Below, one piece after another: positions 15,415-23,313 of a stretch of DNA of 64,000 bases. Numbering within the stretch: the stretch's first letter is position 1; each line of letters starts with the position of its first letter. The notes beneath the pieces were generated by a model. It saw nothing but the letters and a program-made list of their open reading frames with translations, ran no database searches and was not told where the DNA came from. The translations under genes and the position numbers were made by a program. The DNA comes from an uncultured Clostridia bacterium (GTDB taxonomy: Bacteria > Bacillota_A > Clostridia > TANB77 > CAG-508). Location: positions 1 to 64,000 of the forward strand of contig CALXXB010000001.1 of assembly GCA_944392525.1 (NCBI GenBank), read 5' to 3'.

Positions 15415-16728
15415 ATGAAAGAAACAAAAGAAAGAAAAATGATTAGACACAAAAAGAAAAATGTTAGGATATTTCCTATATATAAGACAGTTTCTTGGGA
15501 TTTATTATTCTATTTTCCGATTATATTTCTATTTCTAACACAAATAAAAGGTTTTTCAGCATCACAGGTATTATTCGCAGATGCATTTTATACTTTAGCA
15601 AATACGTTTTGGCAATTACCAATAACAAGTCTAGTAGATAGAATTGGAAAGAAGAATTGTTTAATAATAGGAAACGTATTATATAGTGCAAGTATTCTAG
15701 CAATGATTTTTATGCAAAATTATTATGAATTACTATTGATACAATTTATATATGCTTTGGGATATTCAATAAAAGGAATATGTGAATCAAATATATTATA
15801 TGATTCACTTCCTGCAAGTAAGAAAAGGGGAAGAATATTTGCAACAATAGATGGAAAATCATCATCATATTTTTATTTGTTTGATGCAATATCATCTGTA
15901 ATTGCAGGTTTTACATTTGCAATAAATGGATATATTCCAATGGTATTATGTTTTCTATGTTGCGTAGCTTCTACTGTTATTTCATTTAAGTTTAGACATA
16001 CAGTAATTGTAGAAGATAAGGTAAAACCAGTTTCTTTAAAAGAATATATAGGGCAAATTAAGGACTCAATGAAATTTTCTATAAAGTCTAGTAGAGTAAG
16101 ATTATTGTTATTATCAAATGCATTGTTTTTAGGATTAGTTATAGGAATTGTGAATTTGAGAAGTAGTATGTTAAGTGAGATGCAAGTCCCTGAAGCATAT
16201 TTTGGAATTATATTTGCAATATTACAATTTTCAGCAGCTATAACAGCAAGATATAGTGAACAGGTACATAAAATATTTAGAAATAAAACAATAGCAGTAT
16301 TAACATTACCAACTACAATATCTTGCATATTAATTGGATTTATTGGAAAAGATCCTTTGTCTAAATCATCATTAATATTAGTAGTATTGTTATTCTTAAT
16401 ACAATATGCAGCGAAAGGACCATATAGAGCATTGTTAGCACGTTATTTAAATAATTTCACAAATAGAAGAATAAGACCAAAGTTAACAGCGTTAAGAAAC
16501 TTATCATCAAATTTAGTAACAGCGTTAATTTCTCTTATATGTGCTTTATTATTAGAGATAACAACAACAGCAAATACGTTTATAATAATTGGTTGCGTTA
16601 CAACTATTGCAGCAGTACTATTAGTAGATTATATGAGAGATAGAGTTGGATTAAAACCTTCACAATATAGTAAAGAAGATTTAAAATATAGTTTATATAG
16701 ACCAGATAAAACAAAGAAAAAAGCCTAA
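15415..16728 (+). CDS. MFS transporter
   Basis: Major facilitator superfamily permease of 437 residues with about 12 hydrophobic segments. The A-like loop between helices 2 and 3 is seen as SLVDRIGKKNCLIIGN near residue 72, and a long central loop with charged residues lies near 195-220. The cargo cannot be told. AAAAGGAG precedes the ATG. The gene ends inside a bidirectional terminator and overlaps the convergent hypothetical gene by 4 nt. Confidence 0.85.
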   Translation: MKETKERKMIRHKKKNVRIFPIYKTVSWDLLFYFPIIFLFLTQIKGFSASQVLFADAFYTLANTFWQLPITSLVDRIGKKNCLIIGNVLYSASILAMIFMQNYYELLLIQFIYALGYSIKGICESNILYDSLPASKKRGRIFATIDGKSSSYFYLFDAISSVIAGFTFAINGYIPMVLCFLCCVASTVISFKFRHTVIVEDKVKPVSLKEYIGQIKDSMKFSIKSSRVRLLLLSNALFLGLVIGIVNLRSSMLSEMQVPEAYFGIIFAILQFSAAITARYSEQVHKIFRNKTIAVLTLPTTISCILIGFIGKDPLSKSSLILVVLLFLIQYAAKGPYRALLARYLNNFTNRRIRPKLTALRNLSSNLVTALISLICALLLEITTTANTFIIIGCVTTIAAVLLVDYMRDRVGLKPSQYSKEDLKYSLYRPDKTKKKA

Positions 16729-16747
16729 GCAAATTTAGGCTTTTTTT
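16717..16747. terminator. Bidirectional terminator, MFS versus hypothetical
   Basis: A-run plus AAGCCTAA (16717-16728) pairs with TTTAGGCTT plus T-run (16734-16746). Both convergent stop codons lie in it. Confidence 0.88.
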
Positions 16748-17156
16748 GTGTATAAATTTTAGGTGCTACTTCAAATTTTATTTTAAAACATCGAAAATCA
16801 AATAACTCATCTTCTTCTAGGCAGTCTAGATAAATATCAAGTTCTTCTAAATTTCTACAAGCAGCGATTATAATTGGATTTAAGTTATATTGAAACATAA
16901 GCTCAAAAGCTAAGTCTAAAGCTTTTAAAATAGATTTCTTTTCTTTATGTAATACTAAATTTATAGTTTCTATGAATCTAGAACTTACAGAATGTCTAAA
17001 TCTATTTAAAGGTACAATATACTCTTTATTAATAACATCTTGTACAGATATATATTTATCTTTATTTGCTTGATAAATTTTTTCTATATCGTCATATTTA
17101 TATGGTAAATATGCTTTTTGATCTTTTTCAGAAACAATTAAAGTATCGTTATCCAT
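16725..17156 (-). CDS. Hypothetical protein
   Basis: Not recognised. The 143-residue soluble protein begins MDNDTLIVSEKDQKAYLPYK and has an acidic middle (LEELDIYLDCLEEDEL). There is no signal peptide or membrane segment. The YLPYKYDDIEKIYQ and NRFRHSVSSRFIETINLVLH stretches look structured and predominantly helical. Ribosome site AGGAGAATG-like sequence supports the start. It is convergent with the MFS gene and shares its terminator. Codon use is like the neighbours. Confidence 0.6.
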   Translation of the reverse strand: MDNDTLIVSEKDQKAYLPYKYDDIEKIYQANKDKYISVQDVINKEYIVPLNRFRHSVSSRFIETINLVLHKEKKSILKALDLAFELMFQYNLNPIIIAACRNLEELDIYLDCLEEDELFDFRCFKIKFEVAPKIYTQKKPKFA

Positions 17157-17248
17157 TTCATTCTCCTAAATAAAATTTTGCTTAAAAATATTATAACTTA
17201 TAAAATGCTTATAAGTAAATAAAAAAAATATTACATTTCTATTACATA

Positions 17249-17277
17249 TTGAAAACCTTGTAATCATATGATATATT
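17249..17277 (+). promoter_or_regulatory. Promoter of the signal peptidase gene
   Basis: TTGAAA at 17249-17254, 17 bp, TATATT at 17272-17277, with extended TGA. Confidence 0.75.
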
Positions 17278-17315
17278 TATTATAGTTTAAGGATACATAA
17301 GAAAAGGAGAAAAAA

Positions 17316-17939
17316 GTGTACAAACTTAGTGATTTTGATAGGTCAAGTAAGCATTTATATAAATTTGGTAAAATACTTAGTACAATTATTTGTATCATCA
17401 TTTTGTTTTTTATTGTATTTAATATAACTTTAATAGTAGAATCTTATATAAATCCAGATGAATTACCAAGTTTCTTGGGAATAAAAAGTTTTGTCATAGT
17501 ATCTGAAAGTATGGAACCTACAATTATGACGAATGACGTAATTTTTATTGTAGATACATCTAAAGAGAATTTAGAAGTAGGAGATATTATTTCTTTTAGA
17601 ACAGGTGATTATATAAATACACATAGAATTGTTAGAATAGAAGAGCGAAATGGGGAAGAGGTCTATATTACAAAAGGAGATAATAATAGTAATGAAGACA
17701 GAACACCAGTTAAATTTCAAGATATAGAAGGAAAATATTTATTTCGATTACCTAAAATAGGAAAAATAACAGAAATGTTAAAAAGTAGAATAACTTTAGT
17801 TGTGCTTTTAATTTTCTTAGTAATAATTGCTTATTATGAGGTAAGAATTTCAAAGAGAAAATTAAAAAGAAAAGAAGAAAGATTTGAATATAATAAAAAT
17901 TTAATAAAAAAAATACAAAATGATAAAGATAATAAATAA
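17316..17939 (+). CDS. Signal peptidase I, SipW/ER type
   Basis: Membrane serine protease removing signal peptides from exported proteins. The 207-residue product has an N-terminal membrane helix (about 20-45), the catalytic Ser motif VSESMEPTI near residue 64 and GDIISFR near 92. INTHRIVRI near 107 carries His in place of the Lys of the classical enzyme, which marks the SipW/eukaryote-like S26B group. TKGDNN follows near 128, and a second membrane helix lies near 160-180. It starts with GTG behind AAAAGGAG. SipW enzymes often process biofilm or spore-associated proteins; none is adjacent. Confidence 0.88.
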   Translation: MYKLSDFDRSSKHLYKFGKILSTIICIIILFFIVFNITLIVESYINPDELPSFLGIKSFVIVSESMEPTIMTNDVIFIVDTSKENLEVGDIISFRTGDYINTHRIVRIEERNGEEVYITKGDNNSNEDRTPVKFQDIEGKYLFRLPKIGKITEMLKSRITLVVLLIFLVIIAYYEVRISKRKLKRKEERFEYNKNLIKKIQNDKDNK

Positions 17940-17961
17940 TAAGTAAAAGGGGATGTGATAA

Positions 17962-18786
17962 TTGTACAAGTCAGTTTTTATAGATATAGATGGAACATTA
18001 AAAAATGATTCTGGGGAAATATCAGACAGAACAAAAGAAGCAGTAAGAAGAGCTGTGGAATCAGGCATAATAGTTGTTATATGTTCGGGAAGACCTGTTA
18101 GAAGTACTGTAGAAGTAAGTAAAAAATGCTTTGCAAGTGAATTTGTAATTACTTCTAACGGAGCCTATGGATATAACTATAAAGAAAATAAATGTGTGTT
18201 TAAAAACAAAATGGAGAAACAAGCTTGTATAAAATTATATGAATTAGCAAAAGAAAATGATGTTAATTTTATTATGAACACAGAGAAGGGGAGATTTTGT
18301 ACTAGAAAAAGAAATAATGAAACGGATCATTTATTAAACGAGCCAATAGAAGATTTTGTGGAAAAAACAGATGTTATGCAATGTCTATTACATGACAGTA
18401 GTTTTGAAAAGATTAGAGATTTAAAACCTTATGTAGAAAAAATAGAAAATGTAGGAATAAAGAATCAATCAAAAAGTTTAACAAATCCAAATCAGAAACC
18501 TCTATCTTATACGTATTTTGATATAGCAGATGAAAAGACATCCAAAGGATTTGGAGTAAAAAAGATGTGTGAAGCTTTAGATATTGATTTAAAAGATGCT
18601 ATTTCAATTGGGGATGATTATAATGATGTTTCAATGTTTGAACAAACAGGATTAAGTGTAGTTATGGGAAATGTAAATGATGAAGTAAAATCTAAAGCAA
18701 AATATGAAACACTTAGCAACAATGAAGATGGAGTTGCTGTATTTTTAGAAGAATTAATTAAAAACAAGGGGGAGTTCACATGTTAG
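17962..18786 (+). CDS. Cof-type HAD hydrolase
   Basis: Haloacid-dehalogenase superfamily phosphatase of 274 residues in the Cof/IIB group, acting on small sugar or nucleotide phosphates. Motif I is VFIDIDGTLKND at residues 4-15, motif II ICSGRP near 40, and motif IV SIGDDYNDVSMF near 217, followed by the usual GNVNDEVKSKA segment. The start is TTG behind AAAGGGG; the nearby ATG is followed at once by a stop. The last codons overlap the following MBL-fold gene by 7 nt, so translation is probably coupled. Confidence 0.88.
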   Translation: MYKSVFIDIDGTLKNDSGEISDRTKEAVRRAVESGIIVVICSGRPVRSTVEVSKKCFASEFVITSNGAYGYNYKENKCVFKNKMEKQACIKLYELAKENDVNFIMNTEKGRFCTRKRNNETDHLLNEPIEDFVEKTDVMQCLLHDSSFEKIRDLKPYVEKIENVGIKNQSKSLTNPNQKPLSYTYFDIADEKTSKGFGVKKMCEALDIDLKDAISIGDDYNDVSMFEQTGLSVVMGNVNDEVKSKAKYETLSNNEDGVAVFLEELIKNKGEFTC

Positions 18787-19409
18787 AAGATATTAAAGTA
18801 TTATGCCATAGTTCAATTAAATTTGATAAAGGACAAGTTATTTATTTTGATCCTTATAAAATAAATGAAAACTATAATGATGCTGATGTAATATTTATAA
18901 CACATTCACATTATGACCATTTTTCAGAAGAAGATATTTTAAAAGTAAAAAAAGAAGGAACTAAAATTGTTGTTACAGAGGACTTGTATGATAGAAGTGT
19001 TAAATTAGGATTTGATGAAGGGGACATTCTAGTAGTAAAACCAAATGGTGTATATGAAGTAAATAATATTAAATTTAAAACTATTCCTGCTTATAATGTA
19101 AATAAAAACTTTCATCCAAAAGCCAATAATTGGGTAGGATATATAATTACTCTAGATAATGTTTCTTATTATATTGCAGGAGATACAGATATTACAGAAG
19201 AAAATAGAAAAGTAAAATGTGATGTAGCATTTGTTCCAATAGGAGGAACATATACAATGACAGCAGAGGAAGCAGCAAATTTAGTAAATGAAATAAAGCC
19301 TAAAATTGCTGTTCCTATACATTATGGTTTAATAGTAGGAACTAAAGAAGATGAAGAAGTATTTAAAACTCATGTAAATAAAGATATCGAAGTTAATGTA
19401 CTTCTTTAG
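18780..19409 (+). CDS. MBL-fold metallohydrolase (UlaG-like)
   Basis: Metallo-beta-lactamase fold hydrolase of 209 residues, substrate unknown. The zinc motif HSHYDHF is near residue 41, IAGDTD near 138, and the last His lies in AVPIHYGLI near 181. The pattern matches the UlaG/COG2220 group of sugar-phosphate lactonases and broad hydrolases. GGGGGAG precedes the ATG. It overlaps the HAD gene upstream by 7 nt and the convergent spoVB-like gene at its 3' end by 17 nt, with no terminator in between. Confidence 0.85.
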   Translation: MLEDIKVLCHSSIKFDKGQVIYFDPYKINENYNDADVIFITHSHYDHFSEEDILKVKKEGTKIVVTEDLYDRSVKLGFDEGDILVVKPNGVYEVNNIKFKTIPAYNVNKNFHPKANNWVGYIITLDNVSYYIAGDTDITEENRKVKCDVAFVPIGGTYTMTAEEAANLVNEIKPKIAVPIHYGLIVGTKEDEEVFKTHVNKDIEVNVLL

Positions 19410-20712
19410 TTGCTTTTCTTAGTTCTAGATAGCTTACAGTAAAATTAAATATTTCGCTTACATACATTGAAATAATGAATCCTGTTATACCAAGTTCAGG
19501 AAGTAGAAAGTATAGTAAGCTAATAGTTATAACAAGGTCAGCTATATTACATAGCATGACCTTAAATTGTCTATTTAAGCCTTTTAACATATTATCTATA
19601 ATGTTATCTAGGTACATTAGTAAAATCAATGGAGAAAGGATTCTTATGTATTTAGCGCACTCTAAATTTTGAAAGATAGCAAAGCTTAAATTATTTGCAA
19701 AAATAAAACAAACAATACTTACAGCTAATGAAAAACAAGTAGCTATTATAAAAATTTTGTGGCTTACACTAAGAATTCTTTTTTTATAACCTTTTGCCAT
19801 TAAACTAGAAAACTCTGGTATAAGTAAAGAACTAAAAGAACCAATAAAAACTGTTGGAAATGTTATAACAGGAAGGGCCATTCCAGTTATTCTTCCATAT
19901 TCTGATAAAGCTAATGTGTAAGGTAAACCGAATAAAACTAATCTATTCGGAACAATAAATTCTTTTAAAGTAGAAAGTCCAGAACGTATATAAGAAGTTA
20001 TTGAAACAGGAAGAGTTATATTTAAGATTTTTCTTTTATAACTTATTCCTGTTATTTTTGCTCTTTTATTAAAAAAGCTTCTATCTATTTTATATAATAT
20101 AAATAAAAATGTACAAGAAAATACCTCGGAGATTACATCTGCTAAAATTAAACAAATACATACAGTTTCAACACTATTTAAAGAAAAATATTGTAATAAA
20201 ATAATACTAATTATAATTTTTACTCCAAGTTCTAAAACTTGAGAAATAGCAGATTTATATGCTTTTCTCACAGCTGAAAAATATCCATTTATTACAGATG
20301 ATATAGCAATACAAGGAAGTCCAATTGCAATTAGGTAAAATGGAATAGAAGAGACTTTATTATTCAACCAGTTGATAGAGATTATATTTGATAAAAGAAT
20401 TATTAATATACTACTTCCAAAACCTAAAAATATAGCAAATAAAATACAACTTCTAACAGCTTTTAGGCCTTCTAAGAAATTTCCTTTTGCGAATTGTTCT
20501 GATACTAAATATGTACAAGCAAGGCTAAGCCCAGAAGTTGCAAGTGTTATAAAAAACATATATACAGACATAACAAGAGAAAATACACCTACTGCTTCTG
20601 AACCTATTTTATTCGAAACATAAATATTAAATACCATACTTATACTTCTAGTAAATAAAGCTGTTAAAGTAAGTATAGAACCATTTATTAAAAATTTTTT
20701 TGTCCTTTTCAA
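19393..20712 (-). CDS. spoVB: SpoVB/MurJ-like flippase
   Basis: Polysaccharide-transport (MOP/MATE superfamily) membrane protein of 439 residues with about 12-14 helices. The N-terminus LINGSILTLTALFTRSISMV, then FNIYVSNKIGSEAVGVFSLV is characteristic of SpoVB-type lipid flippases. In B. subtilis SpoVB is needed for spore cortex synthesis, probably moving lipid-linked peptidoglycan precursors. Several paralogues are common in Firmicutes, so the exact orthology is uncertain. Its last 17 nt overlap the convergent MBL gene. It is divergent from the methyltransferase upstream. Confidence 0.75.
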   Translation of the reverse strand: MKRTKKFLINGSILTLTALFTRSISMVFNIYVSNKIGSEAVGVFSLVMSVYMFFITLATSGLSLACTYLVSEQFAKGNFLEGLKAVRSCILFAIFLGFGSSILIILLSNIISINWLNNKVSSIPFYLIAIGLPCIAISSVINGYFSAVRKAYKSAISQVLELGVKIIISIILLQYFSLNSVETVCICLILADVISEVFSCTFLFILYKIDRSFFNKRAKITGISYKRKILNITLPVSITSYIRSGLSTLKEFIVPNRLVLFGLPYTLALSEYGRITGMALPVITFPTVFIGSFSSLLIPEFSSLMAKGYKKRILSVSHKIFIIATCFSLAVSIVCFIFANNLSFAIFQNLECAKYIRILSPLILLMYLDNIIDNMLKGLNRQFKVMLCNIADLVITISLLYFLLPELGITGFIISMYVSEIFNFTVSYLELRKATKEVH

Positions 20713-20729
20713 TAATATTCACCATTTAA

Positions 20730-20758
20730 TTGTATTTAAAAAATTGTTAAAATATGAT
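20730..20758 (+). promoter_or_regulatory. Promoter of the 20781 methyltransferase
   Basis: TTGTAT at 20730-20735, 17 bp, TATGAT at 20753-20758. Confidence 0.55.
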
Positions 20759-20780
20759 ATACCTATATTAGGTGATAAAT

Positions 20781-21359
20781 ATGAAAAATGCTTTTGAATA
20801 TTATGAGAAAACTAAAAATTCTAACACACCTAAAAATTTAAGAACATTTATGGACATGAAAACAAAACCAGGTATTTGCATAGATCTAGGTTGTGGGGCA
20901 GGTAGAGATACAGCTTTTTTAATAAAAAATGGTTGGAAAGTTATTGCAATTGATAAAGAAGATACTGAAAAAATGATTAGGAGTTCTTTAAATGAAGAAG
21001 AGCAAAATTCTTTAGAATTTATAAAACAAGATTTTGAAGGTAATATTGTTTTACAACCTTGTAATTTACTAGTTGCAAATGCCAGCTTATCTTTTTGTAA
21101 CAAAGAAAACTTTGGTGAGTTATGGAATAAAATTGTAAATTCTATTTCTAAGAATGGTTATTTTGTAGGTAATTTCTTTGGTATAAAGGATACTTGGGCT
21201 AATAGCCCTAATATGACATTTTTTACAAAGGAAGAAGTAATAGAATTATTTTCATCTTTTGAAATAATAAATTTTAAAGAAGTAGAGAAAAATGGAAAGA
21301 CAGCTTTAGGAATAGAAAAACACTGGCATGTATTTAATGTAATTGCAAAGAAAAAATAA
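20781..21359 (+). CDS. Class I SAM methyltransferase, TehB-like
   Basis: Small-molecule methyltransferase of 192 residues. Motif I is unusually clear: CIDLGCGAGRDTAFLIKNGW near residue 34, followed by VIAIDKED. The layout, and the ending EKHWHVFNVIAKKK, match the TehB/tellurite-resistance and thiopurine-methyltransferase-like group. A GTG at 20772 overlaps the AGGTGAT ribosome site, so the ATG at 20781 is chosen. The pyrophosphatase gene follows after 21 nt and is probably cotranscribed. Confidence 0.82.
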   Translation: MKNAFEYYEKTKNSNTPKNLRTFMDMKTKPGICIDLGCGAGRDTAFLIKNGWKVIAIDKEDTEKMIRSSLNEEEQNSLEFIKQDFEGNIVLQPCNLLVANASLSFCNKENFGELWNKIVNSISKNGYFVGNFFGIKDTWANSPNMTFFTKEEVIELFSSFEIINFKEVEKNGKTALGIEKHWHVFNVIAKKK

Positions 21360-21380
21360 ATATAAAAAGAGGAAAAATAT

Positions 21381-21716
21381 ATGGAAAGTAGAGATTATAT
21401 TGGAAAAATTGTAAAAGTAAAAATAGATAGACCTTTGGGCTCTAAACATCCTAAGTGGAATATGATTTATCCTGTAAATTATGGTTATGTCCCAGATACT
21501 GTTAGTGGAGATGGTGAAGAGTTAGATTGCTATGTTTTAGGTGTTTTTGAACCAATAGAAGAATTTGAAGGCAAGTGTATTGCAGTTATAAGAAGAATCA
21601 AGGAAGATGATGATAAGCTAATTATTGTTCCAGAGAATAAGAACTATTCAAATGAACAAATAGAAGCTTTAACAGAATTTCAAGAAAGATTTTTTGAAAG
21701 TAAGATCCTTAGATAA
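21381..21716 (+). CDS. Inorganic pyrophosphatase family protein
   Basis: Short family I (PF00719-type) pyrophosphatase-like protein, 111 residues against about 170 for the E. coli enzyme. The start KVKIDRPLGSKHP and the substrate-binding YPVNYGYVPDTVSGDGEELD, then CYVL, are well conserved, including the Asp pair that binds metals. The C-terminal third of the classical enzyme is lacking. Such short versions recur in Clostridia, so this is probably a natural form, but activity is unproven. It lies 21 nt behind the methyltransferase gene. Confidence 0.8.
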   Translation: MESRDYIGKIVKVKIDRPLGSKHPKWNMIYPVNYGYVPDTVSGDGEELDCYVLGVFEPIEEFEGKCIAVIRRIKEDDDKLIIVPENKNYSNEQIEALTEFQERFFESKILR

Positions 21717-21812
21717 AATTGTTATAATAGAAAGTAAGAAAATATTATAAAAAAGTACTATAAGAATATAGCAAATATGGCTAATTCACAAATTAAATTA
21801 TGAGATTTTAGA

Positions 21813-21876
21813 ATGCCGGAAGAAATTTCTGGTATTTATACAATACCGGAAGAAAATCGAAAAATCTTCCGGTATT
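21813..21876. repeat. Two CCGGAAGA hairpins
   Basis: A 12-bp perfect hairpin (AATACCGGAAGA at 21842-21853 with TCTTCCGGTATT at 21865-21876) is preceded by a smaller imperfect one with the same half-site (21813-21835). No T run follows, so an ordinary terminator is not supported. Confidence 0.6.
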
Positions 21877-21934
21877 ATATTACAAAATTATATTCTAGTT
21901 GTTGTAAAATAAATGTCGAAAAATTTCTTTTTTT

Positions 21935-21943
21935 CATATGATA
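21935..21943 (+). promoter_or_regulatory. Possible sigma-K/E -10 box of spoVFB
   Basis: CATATGATA at 21935-21943 fits CATAnnnTA of mother-cell sigma factors. A -35 box is not clear. spoVF is sigma-K dependent in B. subtilis. Confidence 0.45.
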
Positions 21944-21974
21944 TATAAAGGTCATATGAAAGGAGGAAGGTTAT

Positions 21975-22556
21975 TTGGAGTTATATGGAAAAAAGATAGG
22001 GTTTGTACTTACAGGCTCATTTTGTACATTTAAAAAGACAATTCCTAAAATGAAAGAATTGATAGAAAAAGAAGGGGCAGACGTTATTCCTATAATGTCT
22101 TATAATAGTTATAATTTAGACACAAAATTTGGAAAAGCAGAAGATTTTATGAAAGAAATAGAAGAAATAACAGGAAAAGAGATAATTCATACAATACAGG
22201 GAGCAGAACCAATTGGACCAAAGAAAATGACAGATATAATGGTAGTTGCTCCTTGCTCAGGTAATACAATGGCAAAACTTGCCTTAGATATAATAGATAC
22301 TCCAGCTGTAATGGCTTGTAAATCTCATTTAAGAAACGACAGACCACTTGTTATTGCACCATCAACTAATAATGGTTTAAGTGGGAACGCAGAAAATATT
22401 GGTAAGTTATTAAATAGAAGAAATTATTACTTCGTACCGTTTAGACAGGATAATCCGATAACAAAACCAAGGTCAATTGTATTTGATGAAGATTACTTAA
22501 TAAAGACTATAAAGTTTGCCTTAGATGGTGAACAAATAAGTCCAATATTAATATAA
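21975..22556 (+). CDS. spoVFB: Dipicolinate synthase subunit B
   Basis: Flavoprotein-like subunit of dipicolinate synthase, which makes the calcium-chelated dipicolinic acid of the spore core in the mother cell. The 193-residue product shows the family N-terminus GKKIGFVLTGSFCTFKKTIP, the VVAPCSGNTMAKLALDIIDT segment near residue 90 and SHLRNDRPLVIAPSTNNGLS near 118, followed by NYYFVPFRQD. The start is TTG behind AAAGGAGGAAGG. Unlike the spoVFA-spoVFB pair of Bacillus, the A subunit gene is not adjacent. A possible late-sporulation -10 box lies upstream. Confidence 0.92.
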   Translation: MELYGKKIGFVLTGSFCTFKKTIPKMKELIEKEGADVIPIMSYNSYNLDTKFGKAEDFMKEIEEITGKEIIHTIQGAEPIGPKKMTDIMVVAPCSGNTMAKLALDIIDTPAVMACKSHLRNDRPLVIAPSTNNGLSGNAENIGKLLNRRNYYFVPFRQDNPITKPRSIVFDEDYLIKTIKFALDGEQISPILI

Positions 22557-22562
22557 AGTTTT

Positions 22563-22598
22563 AAAGGAAGTATAGATATATTAGTCTATACTTTCTTT
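22563..22598 (+). terminator. Possible terminator of spoVFB
   Basis: 14-bp stem (AAAGGAAGTATAGA at 22563-22576 with TCTATACTTTCTTT at 22585-22598, one G-U). The following T tract is poor. Confidence 0.6.
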
Positions 22599-22601
22599 AA
22601 A

Positions 22602-22630
22602 TTGACACTAAAAATTTAGTGTGTTATACT
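22602..22630 (+). promoter_or_regulatory. Promoter with embedded palindrome
   Basis: Exact TTGACA at 22602-22607, 17 bp, TATACT at 22625-22630 with extended TG. The spacer carries the inverted repeat ACACTAAA (22605-22612) / TTTAGTGT (22615-22622), a candidate operator. Confidence 0.8.
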
Positions 22631-22650
22631 TTCCTTGCAAGAGGTGAAGA

Positions 22651-23304
22651 ATGAATAATTTAATAAAAAGAATAACTAAATTTAATGATGAATTATATAG
22701 TAAAGAAAAAATAAGATTTGATAATAAAGAGAAATCTTTTTTTGTGATAAAAGGCAAAATCCCTGTTATATTATCTGCTCCACATAGCGTAAAACAATTA
22801 AGAGAAGGAAAGATTAAAGAAGCAGAAAATCAAACTGGAGCGATAGTTTCTATTCTTGCAGAAGAAACAGGATGTTTTGCTATATATAAAACATATAATA
22901 AACAAGATGATGCAAATTATGATATAGAAAATAATGAATATAAAGAAGAAATAAAGCAAATAGTAAAAGAAAATGATATAAAAATTTTACTTGATATTCA
23001 TGGAGCAAGAGATGAATATAATTTTGATATAGATTTAGGAACAGCATATGGTGAAAATATAAATAATAATATAGAAATATTGAAGAAATTGAAGGAGTGC
23101 TTTAAAAAGTATAAAATAGAAAATGTTACAGAAAATAAGATTTTTAAGGTAGATAATATAAGGACAGTTAGTAAATGTATAAATGAAGAGACTAAGATTC
23201 CATGTATTCAATTAGAAATATCATGGAAATATAGAAATTTAGACAATCTAGATAATATTGAAAGATTAATAAAAGCTTTGAAAGAATTTATATTAAGTTT
23301 TTAG
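22651..23304 (+). CDS. N-formylglutamate amidohydrolase-like protein
   Basis: 217-residue soluble protein resembling the N-formylglutamate amidohydrolase fold (zinc carboxypeptidase-like). Visible motifs are VILSAPHS near residue 44, LLDIHGARDEYNFDIDLGTA near 114 and RTVSKC near 172. IPCIQLEIS near 187 supplies the second Glu. These are equivalent to the family's His, Asp-His, Arg and Glu positions. Substrate is unknown. Its promoter carries a perfect palindrome, so it may be regulated separately, although pepF starts only 9 nt behind it. Confidence 0.65.
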   Translation: MNNLIKRITKFNDELYSKEKIRFDNKEKSFFVIKGKIPVILSAPHSVKQLREGKIKEAENQTGAIVSILAEETGCFAIYKTYNKQDDANYDIENNEYKEEIKQIVKENDIKILLDIHGARDEYNFDIDLGTAYGENINNNIEILKKLKECFKKYKIENVTENKIFKVDNIRTVSKCINEETKIPCIQLEISWKYRNLDNLDNIERLIKALKEFILSF

Positions 23305-23313
23305 GAGGTAATT

